Positions 46,220 through 55,636 are shown, counted from the stretch's first letter. The stretch is DNA of 64,000 nt from Variovorax saccharolyticus (GCF_030316765.1 NZ_JASZYT010000013.1:113213-177212); one strand, 5' to 3'. Translations and numbers: made by a program. Notes: a model not told the origin generated them from the sequence alone.

Positions 46220-47044
46220 ATGATTGCTGCAACTTCCAGGCGGCGCTGGTGGGCGCTCCTGCTGGTCCCACTCCTCGTGTTCGTTTCTTTGCTGCTGCTG
46301 AGCGAGACTCTCTATCAGCGTGCTATTGCGCAAGCACCGGCCTTTCCCTTTTCGGCATGCCACAAGGTCTGGGCGCACCGCGGGCACGCCGAGACTGGAC
46401 GCGAGAACAGTCTGCAGAGTGTGAAAGGTGCGTTCGAGCGCGGCGCGGTCGGGGTGGAACTCGATATCCTCTTTGACCGCGAACTGAATGACTTCTTGGT
46501 CTCCCACGATCGTCCTTACGCCCTATTCGACGGCAACCCGCTGAAGTTGGAGTCTGTGCTCTCCCAGTACTCGGCTAGCGGATTTTTCTGGCTGGATGCC
46601 AAGGATCTTCGCAAGCTCTCGCCCCCGACCGCCTACAAGGCAGCACAGCGACTATCCACCATCATTCAACGCCACCAACTCGCCGAGCGGGCGCTGGTGG
46701 AGTCAAGCGACCCTCTGTCTTTGCACTGGTTGGCCAGGCAAGGTGTCTACACGAGCCTTGCGGTGAGTCCCAACGACCAGAAATACAGTGCAACCGTGTA
46801 CAAGCTCAACACTGCCCTCATGAAGCTGGCGTATGCATTTGCGGGGGCTGGCGCCATCTCGATGAACGCCGCCCGATACACGCCGGTCACAGCTGCCACT
46901 TTTGGCCAGGTGGCTGTCCTGCTGTCCACAGTGAATGACCCCAAAGCGTTGAAACTCTTGTCCGGGATCGCCGAGGTGAAGGTCATCCTGTCGGATGACG
47001 ATCAGTACGCCATCACCGCATGTACCGATCGCTCGGGTCAATGA
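46220..47044 (+). CDS. Glycerophosphodiester phosphodiesterase family protein, membrane-anchored
   Basis: A 274-residue protein with an N-terminal membrane anchor or uncleaved signal (residues 11-29) and a GDPD domain after it. The catalytic and metal residues are all visible: His53-Arg54 in WAHRGH, Glu62 in RENS, Glu80 and Asp82 in GVELDILFD, and His96 in VSHDRPY. It should cleave glycerophosphodiesters or a related phosphodiester on the periplasmic side. The C-terminal half is more divergent than usual GDPDs, so the substrate may differ. No clear ribosome binding site precedes the ATG. Codon use is less GC-rich than to the left. Confidence 0.82.
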   Translation: MIAATSRRRWWALLLVPLLVFVSLLLLSETLYQRAIAQAPAFPFSACHKVWAHRGHAETGRENSLQSVKGAFERGAVGVELDILFDRELNDFLVSHDRPYALFDGNPLKLESVLSQYSASGFFWLDAKDLRKLSPPTAYKAAQRLSTIIQRHQLAERALVESSDPLSLHWLARQGVYTSLAVSPNDQKYSATVYKLNTALMKLAYAFAGAGAISMNAARYTPVTAATFGQVAVLLSTVNDPKALKLLSGIAEVKVILSDDDQYAITACTDRSGQ

Positions 47045-47420
47045 CTTCTGACGTCACGACAGTGCTTGAAGGCCGACGCAAGATGCCCAGGCCACACCGT
47101 CCGAGAGCTAAACCTTGGTTGGCTGGATGTAGATCAGCCAGAAGATTCATCCAATCCTTATACGGTTGGGTCCTGGTGGGGCGGATCGACTGTTCGGCGT
47201 GTAGCCGCCTTTCGGCTGGACGGATGCAATCGCGGCAGGCTCGGGCAGAAGGCCACGCAGGGTAGCAACACTGCCGCGTGACCACGGTCGTGTAGGAGCG
47301 ATCGGTCAAACACAATTATGTTAAGCAACCTCTACCGGGTCCCCTCAAAGGCTGCTGGGAAAACGCGGCTGAGCGGGGAGGGCGGGGGAAGAGGTCGATC
47401 CGGCCGGGGAGTGGAAGGTT
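47045..47420. other. Gap of about 375 bases, no gene seen
   Basis: Only short overlapping frames without family resemblance or ribosome binding sites occur between the GDPD gene and the transposase remnant. Nothing further is supported. Confidence 0.4.
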
Positions 47421-48029
47421 TTACGCGCCCTCCCTGCCCAAGAGAATACCGCAGGGCATAGGAGGAAGAGGGCACCCCGGTCTGGCGCGGGCCTGCGACA
47501 AACTGTCATTGCGTTCGGGGTCGGCATCGCCGGCTCCCGCGCATTTCGTATCCTGGCAGGAGACTTGCCATGCCATTTCTTGCGCCTTCATTCGCTCAAT
47601 TACCGCCCCTGGCTGGAGTTTTGCAATGGCCATCGCGACGCTCGTGAGACCGTGCGTGTCGACAGCGAGCAGGGAGATCCGGATGCGATCGTCCGAGGGC
47701 ACAGATCGGAGCCCAGCAGCTTTGCTCCGGCCATCCCGGCGTGCGTGTAGCCGGTGGTTATCCACCGTAAGCATCGACAGGCGGTGGTGGTGCTTGCTGT
47801 TGTAGTGCTCGACCCCCGCGATGGCTGCGCCGTGCCGATCCAGCGGCCGGCCGCTGGCGCACAGGAACACGAACTGCATGGCGACGCCAAGTCGCCGGTC
47901 CGCCCTGAAGCGCTCTCTGATCTCCTTTGCATCGTCGGGCAGCAGACTGAAGAATCGGGCGACATCGAACTCGGACAGGGTCCGGGGGAGCCGGTCGGCG
48001 CCGACGAAACGCAGGTAATAGCTGGACAC
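47421..48029 (-). pseudogene. Tn3-family transposase remnant (N- and C-terminal pieces)
   Basis: From a GTG at 48029 the frame begins with VSSYYLRFVGADRLP and continues FDVARFFSLLPDDAKEIRER and RRLGVAMQFVFLCASGRPLD, the DUF4158 N-terminal domain of Tn3-type transposases. Further on, the same frame has IRISLLAVDTHGLTSVAMAIAKL, which matches the conserved DTHG segment of the Tn3 catalytic domain. A complete TnpA has about 1,000 residues; here about 800 residues between the two parts are missing. It is therefore an internally deleted, inactive remnant. Confidence 0.75.
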
Positions 48030-48412
48030 GGGGGTCTCTTGCGGTTCTGGCTCCGTGCCAGAGTAGCCAGCGACGAAGGTCTGGAATTCTGCGCTTCCCG
48101 GCAGGGCTGCGAAACCAAAGCGCCACAAAATACACGAAAACCGAGATCACCCCACCAAACACCATCCGCTCCTGCGCGGTGGTGTCCTTCAGGATCCCTG
48201 ACGGCACCACGCGCAGGCGTTGATTCGTCGAACAGTAAGCGTAGGCGGTCAACGGCTGGGACTTCGTCCCCATCCGGCGCCGGGATCCACGGTAGGAGGC
48301 GAACAACGTACCCCATCAAGGGGAGAGATTCACTTGAGTATCTCGAGGTTGACTGTACGATTTGCTGAAATTCTGGTTGCGCGCTGCCACTATCTGTCGC
48401 CCCGGAGGGTCA
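48030..48412. other. Region before the macrodomain gene, no firm gene
   Basis: A minus-strand frame from 48306 begins with a plausible membrane segment (MVFGGVISVFVYFVALWF) but then runs into the transposase remnant in the wrong frame, so it is at best the fused N-terminus of a lost gene. The final part carries the promoter region of the macrodomain-like gene, whose GGAGGG lies at 48404-48409. Confidence 0.35.
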
Positions 48413-49675
48413 ATGTCAGAAAAGCCGATGATCTCAACCCCAACCGGCATCGCGCTGATACGCCTTGCCCCGTTGCTCTTGGTCGGCCTAAGCCTGCTCA
48501 GCGGGTTCCTTGCATGGCGAGTCACACAGTCACGGTGGGTGATGGCGATCGAGCATGCCGGCGCCGAAAATCGGGCGGAGGTGTTGCAGAAGCGAATTCA
48601 TGACATCGAGAAAGGTGAGCGGGTACCCATCACCAAGTTCCGAGCACCTTCTGGGCAGGAAGTCACCGTCTCGGTAATGGAGGGCACGTTCAGCAGGGAA
48701 GATGGCATCGCATCTCCCGCTGAGGGTTGGCGCAGCGCCCCATGGTCTGATGCTGTACTCCTGAACTCTGTCGACGAAGATCAAAACGTCTCTGGAGGCA
48801 TGAGCGGACTAGTGATACAGGGGTGCATGAACGAGCGCCAAGCAGCAACGCTTTCCAAGCTGACCGCAGGTGATGCCTCGATGCATCGCTGTACCGAAAA
48901 GCTTCGAAGTGACTTTCGAATCAACCGAATCGTCAACGTCGCGGTAGTCACTTGGAAGAGCTACTCGGACAAGGCCCCTTGCTACGATGCGACGCGAGAA
49001 GGCGAACAGGAAAAGTACTTCGCGTGCATTAGCGAGACGGTGAAGACTGGAATGAAGCGAGCGTTCGATGAGGTGCGCGAGGCGAAGATGGGGCTCCCAG
49101 ACGCCATCATCATTCCAGCTCTTGGGACCGGCGTGGGCGCGCTACCAAAGCATGACTTTTATCAGGCACTCAAAGCTGAATTGCTTTCCAACCTTCAGGC
49201 TCCGGCCGCCGGGGAGCTCGTCGTGCATGTATGGAAAGGCGACCGCGGCCACCAAGCTGGGTCCTATAGCCTGAGCCGCGTCATTACAGATCTTGAGGCC
49301 GAGTGGGGAAGGCGATCACCGCCGACTGCGGACCTATTGACCATTCTGGCGGGTGCGTTCGGTGGACTGGCTCTCTCGACAGCTTGGCTCCAATCCAGGG
49401 GTGAACTCTTGACCGCTAGCAGTGCACCCTACGTCGTGGGGTGGGCCGCAGCGGCTTTCGGCGCCGCAACAGGAATTCAACGATTGTTCCTCGATCAAGT
49501 CAACGCACTGTTGCCGTTGCTGAATAGTTCGCCATTCCTATTGGCTGTCGGGTTCGCTGGCGTACTAGCATGCGGCCCTCTCATGCGTGCGGCCAACGCA
49601 TACAAGACGAGCGACGGCAAAGGTCCAGCTTCCAGCGCCGCGGACTCCTCATCGACCCGTTCTTCAGAGGCCTGA
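48413..49675 (+). CDS. Membrane-anchored macrodomain-like protein
   Basis: A 420-residue protein: one N-terminal membrane helix (13-35), a soluble middle, and three C-terminal helices (about 305-327, 338-357, 373-393). The middle (about 110-275) reads like a macrodomain: DAVLLNSVDEDQNVSGGMSG corresponds to the DAIVNAAN...GGGVAG binding loop, IVNVAVVTWKS to the next strand, and IIIPALGTGVGALP to the second ADP-ribose loop. Macrodomains bind or cleave ADP-ribose and other NAD-derived nucleotides. The asparagine of NAAN is retained, but the loop is otherwise divergent. GGAGG lies 6 bases before the ATG at 48413. It converges with the DUF2235 gene. Assignment is by motif memory. Confidence 0.65.
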   Translation: MSEKPMISTPTGIALIRLAPLLLVGLSLLSGFLAWRVTQSRWVMAIEHAGAENRAEVLQKRIHDIEKGERVPITKFRAPSGQEVTVSVMEGTFSREDGIASPAEGWRSAPWSDAVLLNSVDEDQNVSGGMSGLVIQGCMNERQAATLSKLTAGDASMHRCTEKLRSDFRINRIVNVAVVTWKSYSDKAPCYDATREGEQEKYFACISETVKTGMKRAFDEVREAKMGLPDAIIIPALGTGVGALPKHDFYQALKAELLSNLQAPAAGELVVHVWKGDRGHQAGSYSLSRVITDLEAEWGRRSPPTADLLTILAGAFGGLALSTAWLQSRGELLTASSAPYVVGWAAAAFGAATGIQRLFLDQVNALLPLLNSSPFLLAVGFAGVLACGPLMRAANAYKTSDGKGPASSAADSSSTRSSEA

Positions 49676-49782
49676 GTTAGCACGCTCGCGATCTCGTCTG
49701 GGCACGGTCCGACTGCCATCGCTTCGACGTGCGGACTGCGAGGACCGTCGGAGCTCGACCCATTCCGAAGCAAAAGGCTCCC

Positions 49783-51393
49783 TCAACCGCGCATGGACGC
49801 TCTCCGCCCGTGCTTTCGTTCATTCTTCGCGTTGGCGCGCAAAGAAAACCATCGCCCAATCGCTTCAATCCGAATCTGCAGTTGTCGAGAGGCGCCCGCA
49901 GCGACTACAAGCGCAGTCCAGGCAAGGAACTCGAACTTGACGGTGGAGAAAAATGCCAGCCAAAACCTCAGCCAGCCATCCTGGGGCTGCTGAAGTGCCA
50001 CCAAGTTTTCGCATAGATCTGCGAGCGGCGCTCCGACAAGCGCGAGTTGGACCTTCCCAGCGATGCCAGGCAATGCGTAGCCGCCGCGAATCGCATGTGT
50101 ACCCCACCGGCGAATTGCCCATGCCGCGGGGATCGGGAGCCATACCGCGTAAACGGCAATCAGTGCGAAATCCACATCAATTGCACGCGCACCGTCGAGG
50201 TTCCAGATGATCACCAGAAGCATCGCCGCGATCAGGTAGAGCTCAATGCCGAGAGTCGGGACAAACCACGCCTCGGCGGAACGGCGCGCCGGCCGGGCGT
50301 CCTGGACTGGACTGGCTGAGGCATGGATGTCGGCTCCCACCTTCGAGCGATCGCGCGTATTCAGCCCGGAGAGCACCCAATACGGGCTATCCAGCGTCTG
50401 ATCATGCATGCGCTGGTTGGGATCTTCGGGCGCCACGGAGACATCATTGATTTCCAAGCCACAGAATCTCGCCTCGTTGACCATCCAGTTCAAGGTGATG
50501 TTCGAAAGTCCGGACTCCCTGTACGATCCACCAATGTCACTGTGAACGCCTCTGAACCAAATCTGCTTGAACGATCGCACGGTCTTCTCATCCGTCGTGA
50601 ATTGCGGCTCGGCGTACTCGCGGGCCCGGTACATGTGACGGGTCTCGTGGAGCGCCAGAGCATGACGTATGTGAGCGAATCGCTTGTAGGTCAAACTCGT
50701 GGAGTTCGTGATGGCGACCCCACTCGTGAGGCCGATGGCTTCGACCGTATCCCACATCCCGGAAAAGTGGATGAGTGGCGTCCGGCCGAGAGAGAAATGC
50801 TCGATCACGTCACTGGCAAACTTGTTGCGTTCAGGACTGGTATTCGCGAAATAGGTTCGCACCAGGGTACGCACGATGGACAGGCCTGAGGGATAGACAA
50901 GCCCATACATATTGACCATTCCGCCAACCGCACGTGCCGTAAAGGCCCCTCGAGAAAAGCCGAAGAGCCAGATCCGATCGCCGGGCGCATACGTGCGGCA
51001 CAGGAATTCGTATCCCTCCGCAATGTTCTCGAAGGCACCTTGCCCCAGAGCAAGCCCTTTCACGAGTTGCCATAGGCTCCTGGTTCGCGCGAAGAATCCC
51101 GCGGGTGGAAACTCATTGGTTGTTCCAACCCCTGGGTCGTAGTAGACGATCTGCTCTTGTGCATGTACGTACGGTCGTCGCTTGACCAACATGTGCATCA
51201 GCTTGACGACATTGGTGTCCGCGCTGTTGCCGAGGATGTTTCCGGTGCCGTCAAAGAAGAGAACGAGGTTCCGCCCCGGCTTCGCGTCCCAAGCCGCTTT
51301 CGCCTCCTTGCACTGCGCCAATACTTCTGCGCGGCGACTCTCCTCCAACACAATCTCCTCGCGCGACCGTCCCTCCAGTTCGGATTCCGACAT
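49783..51393 (-). CDS. DUF2235 alpha/beta hydrolase with C-terminal membrane segments
   Basis: A 536-residue protein. The DUF2235 signature FFDGTGN (46-52), the nucleophile elbow GFSRG with Ser147, and the SDIGGSYRESGLS segment are all present, so the catalytic fold of Tle1-like (T6SS lipase effector) hydrolases is intact. Unlike secreted effectors it has membrane segments after the catalytic part (near residues 395-413, 420-440 and 495-515), suggesting that it acts from inside the membrane, for example on phospholipids. No VgrG or immunity gene is adjacent. AGAGGGG lies 7 bases before the ATG at 51393. A defensive membrane-damaging role is inference. Confidence 0.82.
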   Translation of the reverse strand: MSESELEGRSREEIVLEESRRAEVLAQCKEAKAAWDAKPGRNLVLFFDGTGNILGNSADTNVVKLMHMLVKRRPYVHAQEQIVYYDPGVGTTNEFPPAGFFARTRSLWQLVKGLALGQGAFENIAEGYEFLCRTYAPGDRIWLFGFSRGAFTARAVGGMVNMYGLVYPSGLSIVRTLVRTYFANTSPERNKFASDVIEHFSLGRTPLIHFSGMWDTVEAIGLTSGVAITNSTSLTYKRFAHIRHALALHETRHMYRAREYAEPQFTTDEKTVRSFKQIWFRGVHSDIGGSYRESGLSNITLNWMVNEARFCGLEINDVSVAPEDPNQRMHDQTLDSPYWVLSGLNTRDRSKVGADIHASASPVQDARPARRSAEAWFVPTLGIELYLIAAMLLVIIWNLDGARAIDVDFALIAVYAVWLPIPAAWAIRRWGTHAIRGGYALPGIAGKVQLALVGAPLADLCENLVALQQPQDGWLRFWLAFFSTVKFEFLAWTALVVAAGASRQLQIRIEAIGRWFSLRANAKNERKHGRRASMRG

Positions 51394-51698
51394 CTGAGAC
51401 CCCTCTTGTACATTTACTTCGCGCGCGGAGCGACCGCGCGGCGCCGCGCGAGCATCGCATCAGACTCGGACGCTTGGCAAGAGGATTGTTCTTGCCGCCT
51501 GGGAATTCCTTGGGAAGGTCAAGGGATGTCAAATCTTCTACCCCCGCCATCTGCGACAGGAGCCTGCGTAGTGACACAGATCGGTTTGAAGACTGGCGAG
51601 CTCAGTACGAAAGGCGGCCCGGGTGGCAGGCGCTTCCAATGCGCCGGCCAGGTGTTCGCGCCGGTTGAACTTTGACCCACCGGGGGCGCGGCGGAATT
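51394..51698. other. Gap of about 300 bases, IS-end debris, no gene
   Basis: Between the DUF2235 start and the IS3-type 3' end no frame has support. The segment TTTGACCCACC at 51671-51681 resembles sequence next to the other IS3 end (TGACCCACTA, 63869-63880) and may be the relic of another insertion sequence. Confidence 0.35.
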
Positions 51699-51790
51699 CT
51701 TGGTCTGGGTTATGCCGCAAGTCCGAGGCTCGCACGGTATTCGAGTGGACTGCGCGAGCCAAGGGAGATATTGATCCGCTTTTCGTTGTA
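51699..51790 (-). repeat. IS3-type 3' end, left copy of a 12-kb-spaced direct repeat
   Basis: This segment, from just outside the transposase stop to the codons for YNEK, is about 90 percent identical by eye (73 of 81 coding bases) to 63908-64000, in the same orientation. The divergence means the two are related IS copies, not a recent duplication. Confidence 0.8.
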
Positions 51791-52132
51791 CCAGCGGATG
51801 TAGGAGTCGAGGGCCTGCACGAACTGCTCGATGGTTCTGGAGCGCCACTGTCGAGGGTAGAACAGCTCTTTCTTCAGGCGCCCGAAGAAGGGCTCGGCTT
51901 CCGAGGCCCCGACCTTCAAACCCAGCACTTCACGCTGGCCGTCGGTGTTCACGCCGACCGCCACTATCACCGCCACGCTCACAATGCGCCCGGCCTCGCG
52001 CGTCTTCACGTACGTGGCATCGACCACTTGGCGTCGGGGGCGGCTGTATGCCATATCGACGCCATCGTGCAACCCCATCCCGATGGTCGCGAGTTTCTCA
52101 AACGTGACCAACAATGCTGCTTGCGCAACCAC
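51710..52132 (-). pseudogene. Chimeric IS256/IS3 transposase fragment
   Basis: One open frame of 140 codons joins pieces of two transposase families. Residues about 38-83 (VVDATYVKTREAGRIVSVAV, then GVNTDGQREVLGLKVGASEAEPFF) are the catalytic-core start of IS256/mutator-type transposases. Immediately afterwards, from GRLKKELFYP through SYIRWYNEKRINISLGSRSP to the end, it is the C-terminus of an IS3-family DDE transposase. The join falls at a shared Phe-rich point, and neither element is complete. It arose by deletion or insertion between two elements and cannot transpose; the intact frame is probably chance. Confidence 0.8.
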
Positions 52133-52144
52133 TCGGAGCCTGAC

Positions 52145-53026
52145 ATGTTTGGCAGAGAGCGAGATTCCGGCGTGGTGGCGGCGGCGATGACTGACCTCAG
52201 CCGGCGGCTATCCAAGATCGAAGACGCTACCAACGCTCGTAGACCGCCCGTCGAAAAACAGCGAGGCATGGATGTCTTCAAAGCACTGGCTGCCAGTTGG
52301 CCCGCATTCGGCATTGCGGCTCTCGTGCTGTTTTTTTGCCCCTATCTACAGCCTGCTTGACGCCATTGCAGTCAAGCTTTGTACCGCCGACGAGGTCAAG
52401 GTTGGCGAGGTAAGTTTTTCGAGCCGTTTGGTGAGCTCTGCTATTAGCCTCGGTGAGGCCGACCTAGCCAAAACGATCCCAAAGCTCTCACCGCTTGCCG
52501 TCGAATTCTTGTTGCGGGCGCCTTCCAACTCCAGCAGTCTTGTGAGATTTTCCCCTTCTGATGAAGATGGGAAATTTGCCATCCTGAGAAAGCGGCGTCC
52601 GCGGCGGCGCGGAGGTACGGCGCCGCGAACAGTACAAAGTCGTTCCCGCCTGGCGAGACGATCTGGGAGTGGATGCGTGATGACGACATGCTCTCGATAG
52701 TCGGAAGCAAGAAAGATCCATTCATCTCGCTGACCAGCATCAGCCCATCAGCAGCGCGCAATGCAGCCGCGCGGTTCTCAGACGTGGCTGAAAGGTGTCT
52801 GGTCGACGTGCGCGACAAGGGCATCAGCTACGAGAGATCCAGCTTCTGTCTTGCTGCCAGTTCCCTGCACATTGACTACCTGAATGTTGATCAGCACCAG
52901 CACTGGGTCAACACCACAAGGGTGCCGAGACATGCCTACGATGTAGCGCTGGCGCGCGGCGTGTTGTGGTCGGCCGTGATGATCTCCAACGAGAGGTACG
53001 GCTCGAAGCGAACCAGTCTGTGGTGA
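52145..53026 (+). pseudogene. Hypothetical membrane protein gene with two frame disruptions
   Basis: Three frame segments form one plausible protein. It begins at ATG 52145 with a helical start, then a membrane helix (AFGIAALVLFF...). A run of seven T at 52328-52334 breaks the frame; with six, it reads on as FFAPIYSLLDAIAVKL. The second segment runs to about 52585, where one missing base (a G before AGAAAG) would restore the original frame into EKAASAAARRYG and then GETIWEWMRDDDM to the stop at 53026. Corrected length would be about 293 residues. No family recognised. Either a decaying gene or two sequencing errors. Confidence 0.55.
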
Positions 53027-53150
53027 ATCGAATCTGTCTCGGCGGACCGCAGCTTGTGTTCACTGGAGGTTTGGAGTCCACTCTCCGGCGCGGCCGTCGA
53101 CCAGCGGCGAGCTTCAGGGCACTAGATCTGAACGCGCACAGGAGGTAAGC

Positions 53151-53387
53151 ATGGACCTTCAGAGCATTGCTCGTGCGGGTTTCTTGGCTCTTGCGGGGCT
53201 CTTCCTCGGAGCTTCCCGTGCCCAGCAACCGAGCAGCACGCCCCGGATTGGAATTCTCATGAACGGCGCGGCGACGAACAACGTCGCCATGGCGGTCGTC
53301 AAGGCGGGAGTCTGTTTATCTCTGCACGAATTCCAGGATGACCGAGAACCAGCTCCATTATCCGATGATTGGCTATGTCGAGTATGA
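53151..53387 (+). pseudogene. Truncated ABC substrate-binding-like exported protein
   Basis: A 78-codon frame with a signal peptide (to about residue 24, GASRAQQ) followed by TPRIGILMNGAATNNVAMAV, the opening strand of periplasmic binding proteins of the ABC_sub_bind type. After residue 52 similarity stops and unrelated sequence follows, so only the N-terminus remains. GGAGG lies before the ATG, which makes the leader look genuine. A complete protein would have about 320 residues. Confidence 0.5.
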
Positions 53388-53467
53388 CCGCCGAGCCCAG
53401 AGTGGCTACGAGCGCGTGTTCTACAGAAGGCGACTGTGACTGGGCATGGCGCGTCGCTGCCCTGTTC

Positions 53468-53982
53468 CTAGTTCAGTCCGTCCTTCTTCATTTCATCCAG
53501 AGCCCACCCCCTGTTCGATGTGAAGAAGAATAGCTTCCACTTGCCGCCCTCGAGACGCCAGCGACTAAAGCTCGGCTCGCTCACGTCTTCGCGCTTGTAC
53601 TTGCCATCGGTCTTGGGCGGAATCAAACCGACTTGGCGCAACACGACGCTGGCTGTTCCGTCGGGCATCATGCGGTCGCGCTGCACGTCCCATTTGAGGT
53701 CTGTATTCTTGACGTCGTACTCGAAGGTCGTTTTTACCGCCTTCTTGCCCTTCATGCGCTCGTAGTAGTCGAGCGTCTGCGTGAACCAGACGTCCTCGGT
53801 CATCAAGGCCAGCCAGGCATCGACGTCGTGCTGGTTCCAGGCTTCTCGAACTGCACGATGGCGTTGCGCAAATCACCCTCGGTGCCAACGCCCGAAGCCT
53901 TTTTTGCCTGGGCACCCGCGCCGCGGTTGAACAGCATCGCTGCGACGGTCACGCCAATCATGAAAGTCCGACGGTCGTTCAT
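53468..53982 (-). pseudogene. Exported SnoaL/NTF2-like protein gene, frameshifted
   Basis: From ATG 53982 the first frame has a signal peptide (RRTFMIGVTVAAMLF, then GAGAQA) and enters the domain at EGDLRNAIVQF before stopping at 53803. In the next frame the sequence continues as REAWNQHDVDAWLALMTEDVWF and on to a normal C-terminus (WKLFFFTSNRGWALDE) at 53468. WNxHDxDAW...DV is the typical start of SnoaL-like NTF2-fold proteins. A single-base change near 53830-53860 joins the two. Without it, about 165 residues of an exported ligand-binding or enzyme-like domain would be made. Confidence 0.65.
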
Positions 53983-54088
53983 GCCCGATCCCTCCAACTG
54001 GAAACTTGGTCGCCGCCGAGAGAAGTCTCCCGCGAGTCCTCGGTGTTCAAGCAGGGGTTTGATCTTTGGCCTGGCAACTTGTCGCGCT

Positions 54089-54350
54089 TCATGGTGGAAA
54101 CTTCAACCGCTCGACCATGGCGGTGAACCTGTCATCCTCGCGAAGCGTTTTCCAGCGCGGGTCCAGGCGCAGCCACACGAGCCAATTGGAGCGCTCCTCG
54201 AACGCCTTGTCGAGCCAATCGAGAGCAGCCGAGACGCCAACCAGTGCCCACCGAGCGGCCGCGCATGTGAAGCGGACGAGTTCTCGCGAGACCCACGCGC
54301 CACAATGGCGAGCGGCGCTGCCCGCGGCGCCGCGGACAGGCTTTTCTAAG
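54089..54350 (-). pseudogene. C-terminal fragment of a TPR-repeat protein
   Basis: In the minus-strand frame ending with the TGA at 54089-54091, the last 60 codons read like the end of a TPR-containing regulator: ALDWLDKAFEERSNWLVWLRL, then DPRWKTLREDDRFTAMVERL. This ending (…WLV.L..DP.…LR.D.RF..…) is common in adenylate-cyclase/SARP-type TPR proteins. No start codon with support lies upstream, and the frame is preceded by the stop of the three-helix membrane gene's neighbourhood, so only a fragment is left. Confidence 0.5.
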
Positions 54351-54357
54351 ACCCGGG

Positions 54358-55266
54358 CTATTTCCCTGCTTGACCTAGAGGTGGATTGGGCGGGGCCGCA
54401 GCCGGCGCTGGCGCCGCCGGGGCGGGTGTGGGAACGGGCAAATCCGTATCTTTGTCGAGCTTGATGCCTTTCATGGGCAGCTTACGTACACCCTTCGCAC
54501 TATCCGTTACCGTGATCTGGCTTTTTGGGGTCAGCACGGTTCCGTAGGCGGTGACCTTGCTCATATTCAAGGCGAGAGGGGAAGATCCAGTCACGGGGTC
54601 CACCTTGACGCCTTCGAAGTCTGCTTCGACCGTGTACGGCGGCGTTCCCCCATTGATGGATAGGTAGATCGTCCCGCCCACGTCCTTCATCTCGGTGACG
54701 GTGAGTGGAACGGGCGTCGGAGGCGGAACACCTGTCCCGCCGGCAAAGTGGAACCCGACCACGGTTGCAAACACGCTGGAGAAAACCAAGAAAATCTCAC
54801 GCGCCGTCCGGAAGCGGGTCTCGAAGTTCGCATCGCTTGCGAACAGCGCTGCAAACACCAGGCTGCCTCCGAAGCCCACTGTGGAAATGATCGCTGCAAA
54901 CGTGATGATGGGCCGCACGCCGTCGATGTTTAGGAGGGAGCCCCCTGAGGATCTGCTGACGAACGTCCAGAGCAACAGGGTGGTGCCAATAATCACGGCG
55001 GCGACGCCCGCCATGCCACCCATCATTCCCAACTTGGACTCTTTCGCCACACTGCCCACCGGCCGCTGCACGTCCGCCCACAGATTCCTCACTGCGACGT
55101 CGAACTGATCGAAAGCGGCATCGTTCCCAGCATTTTTTGCCGTGACCACGTCTTGAGCGACCTTCGCGGCGTGCTGGTCGAGCGCCAACACCCGTGGGTC
55201 AGAGGACTTCGCGATCTCCGTTCGGAGTCCGATCATGAGGGATTCGAGTCTGCCCCAATCGCTCAT
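54358..55266 (-). CDS. Three-helix membrane protein with proline-rich tail, unknown
   Basis: A 302-residue protein: about 78 soluble residues at the N-terminus (helical, LGRTEIAK to QRPVGSVAKE), three membrane helices (about 80-103, 118-143, 156-176), then a Pro/Thr-rich hinge (GVPPPTPVPLT) and a beta-rich domain of about 90 residues with an immunoglobulin-like look (ISINGGTPPYTVEADFEGV lies in it as YLSINGGTPPYTVEA). The tail ends in a Pro/Ala-rich stretch. GAGGAG is 7 bases before the ATG. I do not recognise the family. Its setting among effector-like genes makes a defence or envelope role possible. Confidence 0.7.
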   Translation of the reverse strand: MSDWGRLESLMIGLRTEIAKSSDPRVLALDQHAAKVAQDVVTAKNAGNDAAFDQFDVAVRNLWADVQRPVGSVAKESKLGMMGGMAGVAAVIIGTTLLLWTFVSRSSGGSLLNIDGVRPIITFAAIISTVGFGGSLVFAALFASDANFETRFRTAREIFLVFSSVFATVVGFHFAGGTGVPPPTPVPLTVTEMKDVGGTIYLSINGGTPPYTVEADFEGVKVDPVTGSSPLALNMSKVTAYGTVLTPKSQITVTDSAKGVRKLPMKGIKLDKDTDLPVPTPAPAAPAPAAAPPNPPLGQAGK

Positions 55267-55636
55267 ATCCGTCTCCTCGGCGTGCGCGACGCTTGTTCTT
55301 GAGCCCGCAGTCTGAGGTCAATGACCGCCCCTGTCATCCACTTCTTTTGGCATAGGCGGCACCTCGAGAGCAGGGCGGCGCGGCAAGGCGAGCCTGGGGG
55401 TGCTTGAATGGAACGGCGCCAAGCGACAGTTCGCAGGCGAGATAAATCAGCAGCGCGAGCTGATCGAGGTCGGCATCTTCCGCGACAAGGCCGCCATGGA
55501 GTCCTTTCTCGAGATGGCACTGCAGGACGTAGAGTGGCCCCGCGAGACCAACGTGACTTCGATCTACTCGATCAAGGGCGGCTACGGATGCCGCGCGATC
55601 TCTTCGTCGATATCGACGCGCTGCCTCGCCATCCGA
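55267..55636 (+). other. Gap of 370 bases with an unassigned coding fragment
   Basis: From about 55382 the plus strand shows gene-like codon use for some 70 codons: GVLEWNGAKRQFAGEI, then ELIEVGIFRDKAAMESFLEM and ETNVTSIYSIKGGYG, after which the frame loses coherence (an overlapping frame reads MPRDLFVDIDALPRHPIKRV). No start with a ribosome binding site and no family. It looks like an internal piece of a lost gene. Confidence 0.35.

Noticed and set aside
47758..48306. Minus-strand frame starting with a membrane-like segment
   Set aside because: It runs out of frame through the Tn3 remnant and degenerates into Arg-rich sequence; at best the N-terminal stub of a lost gene.
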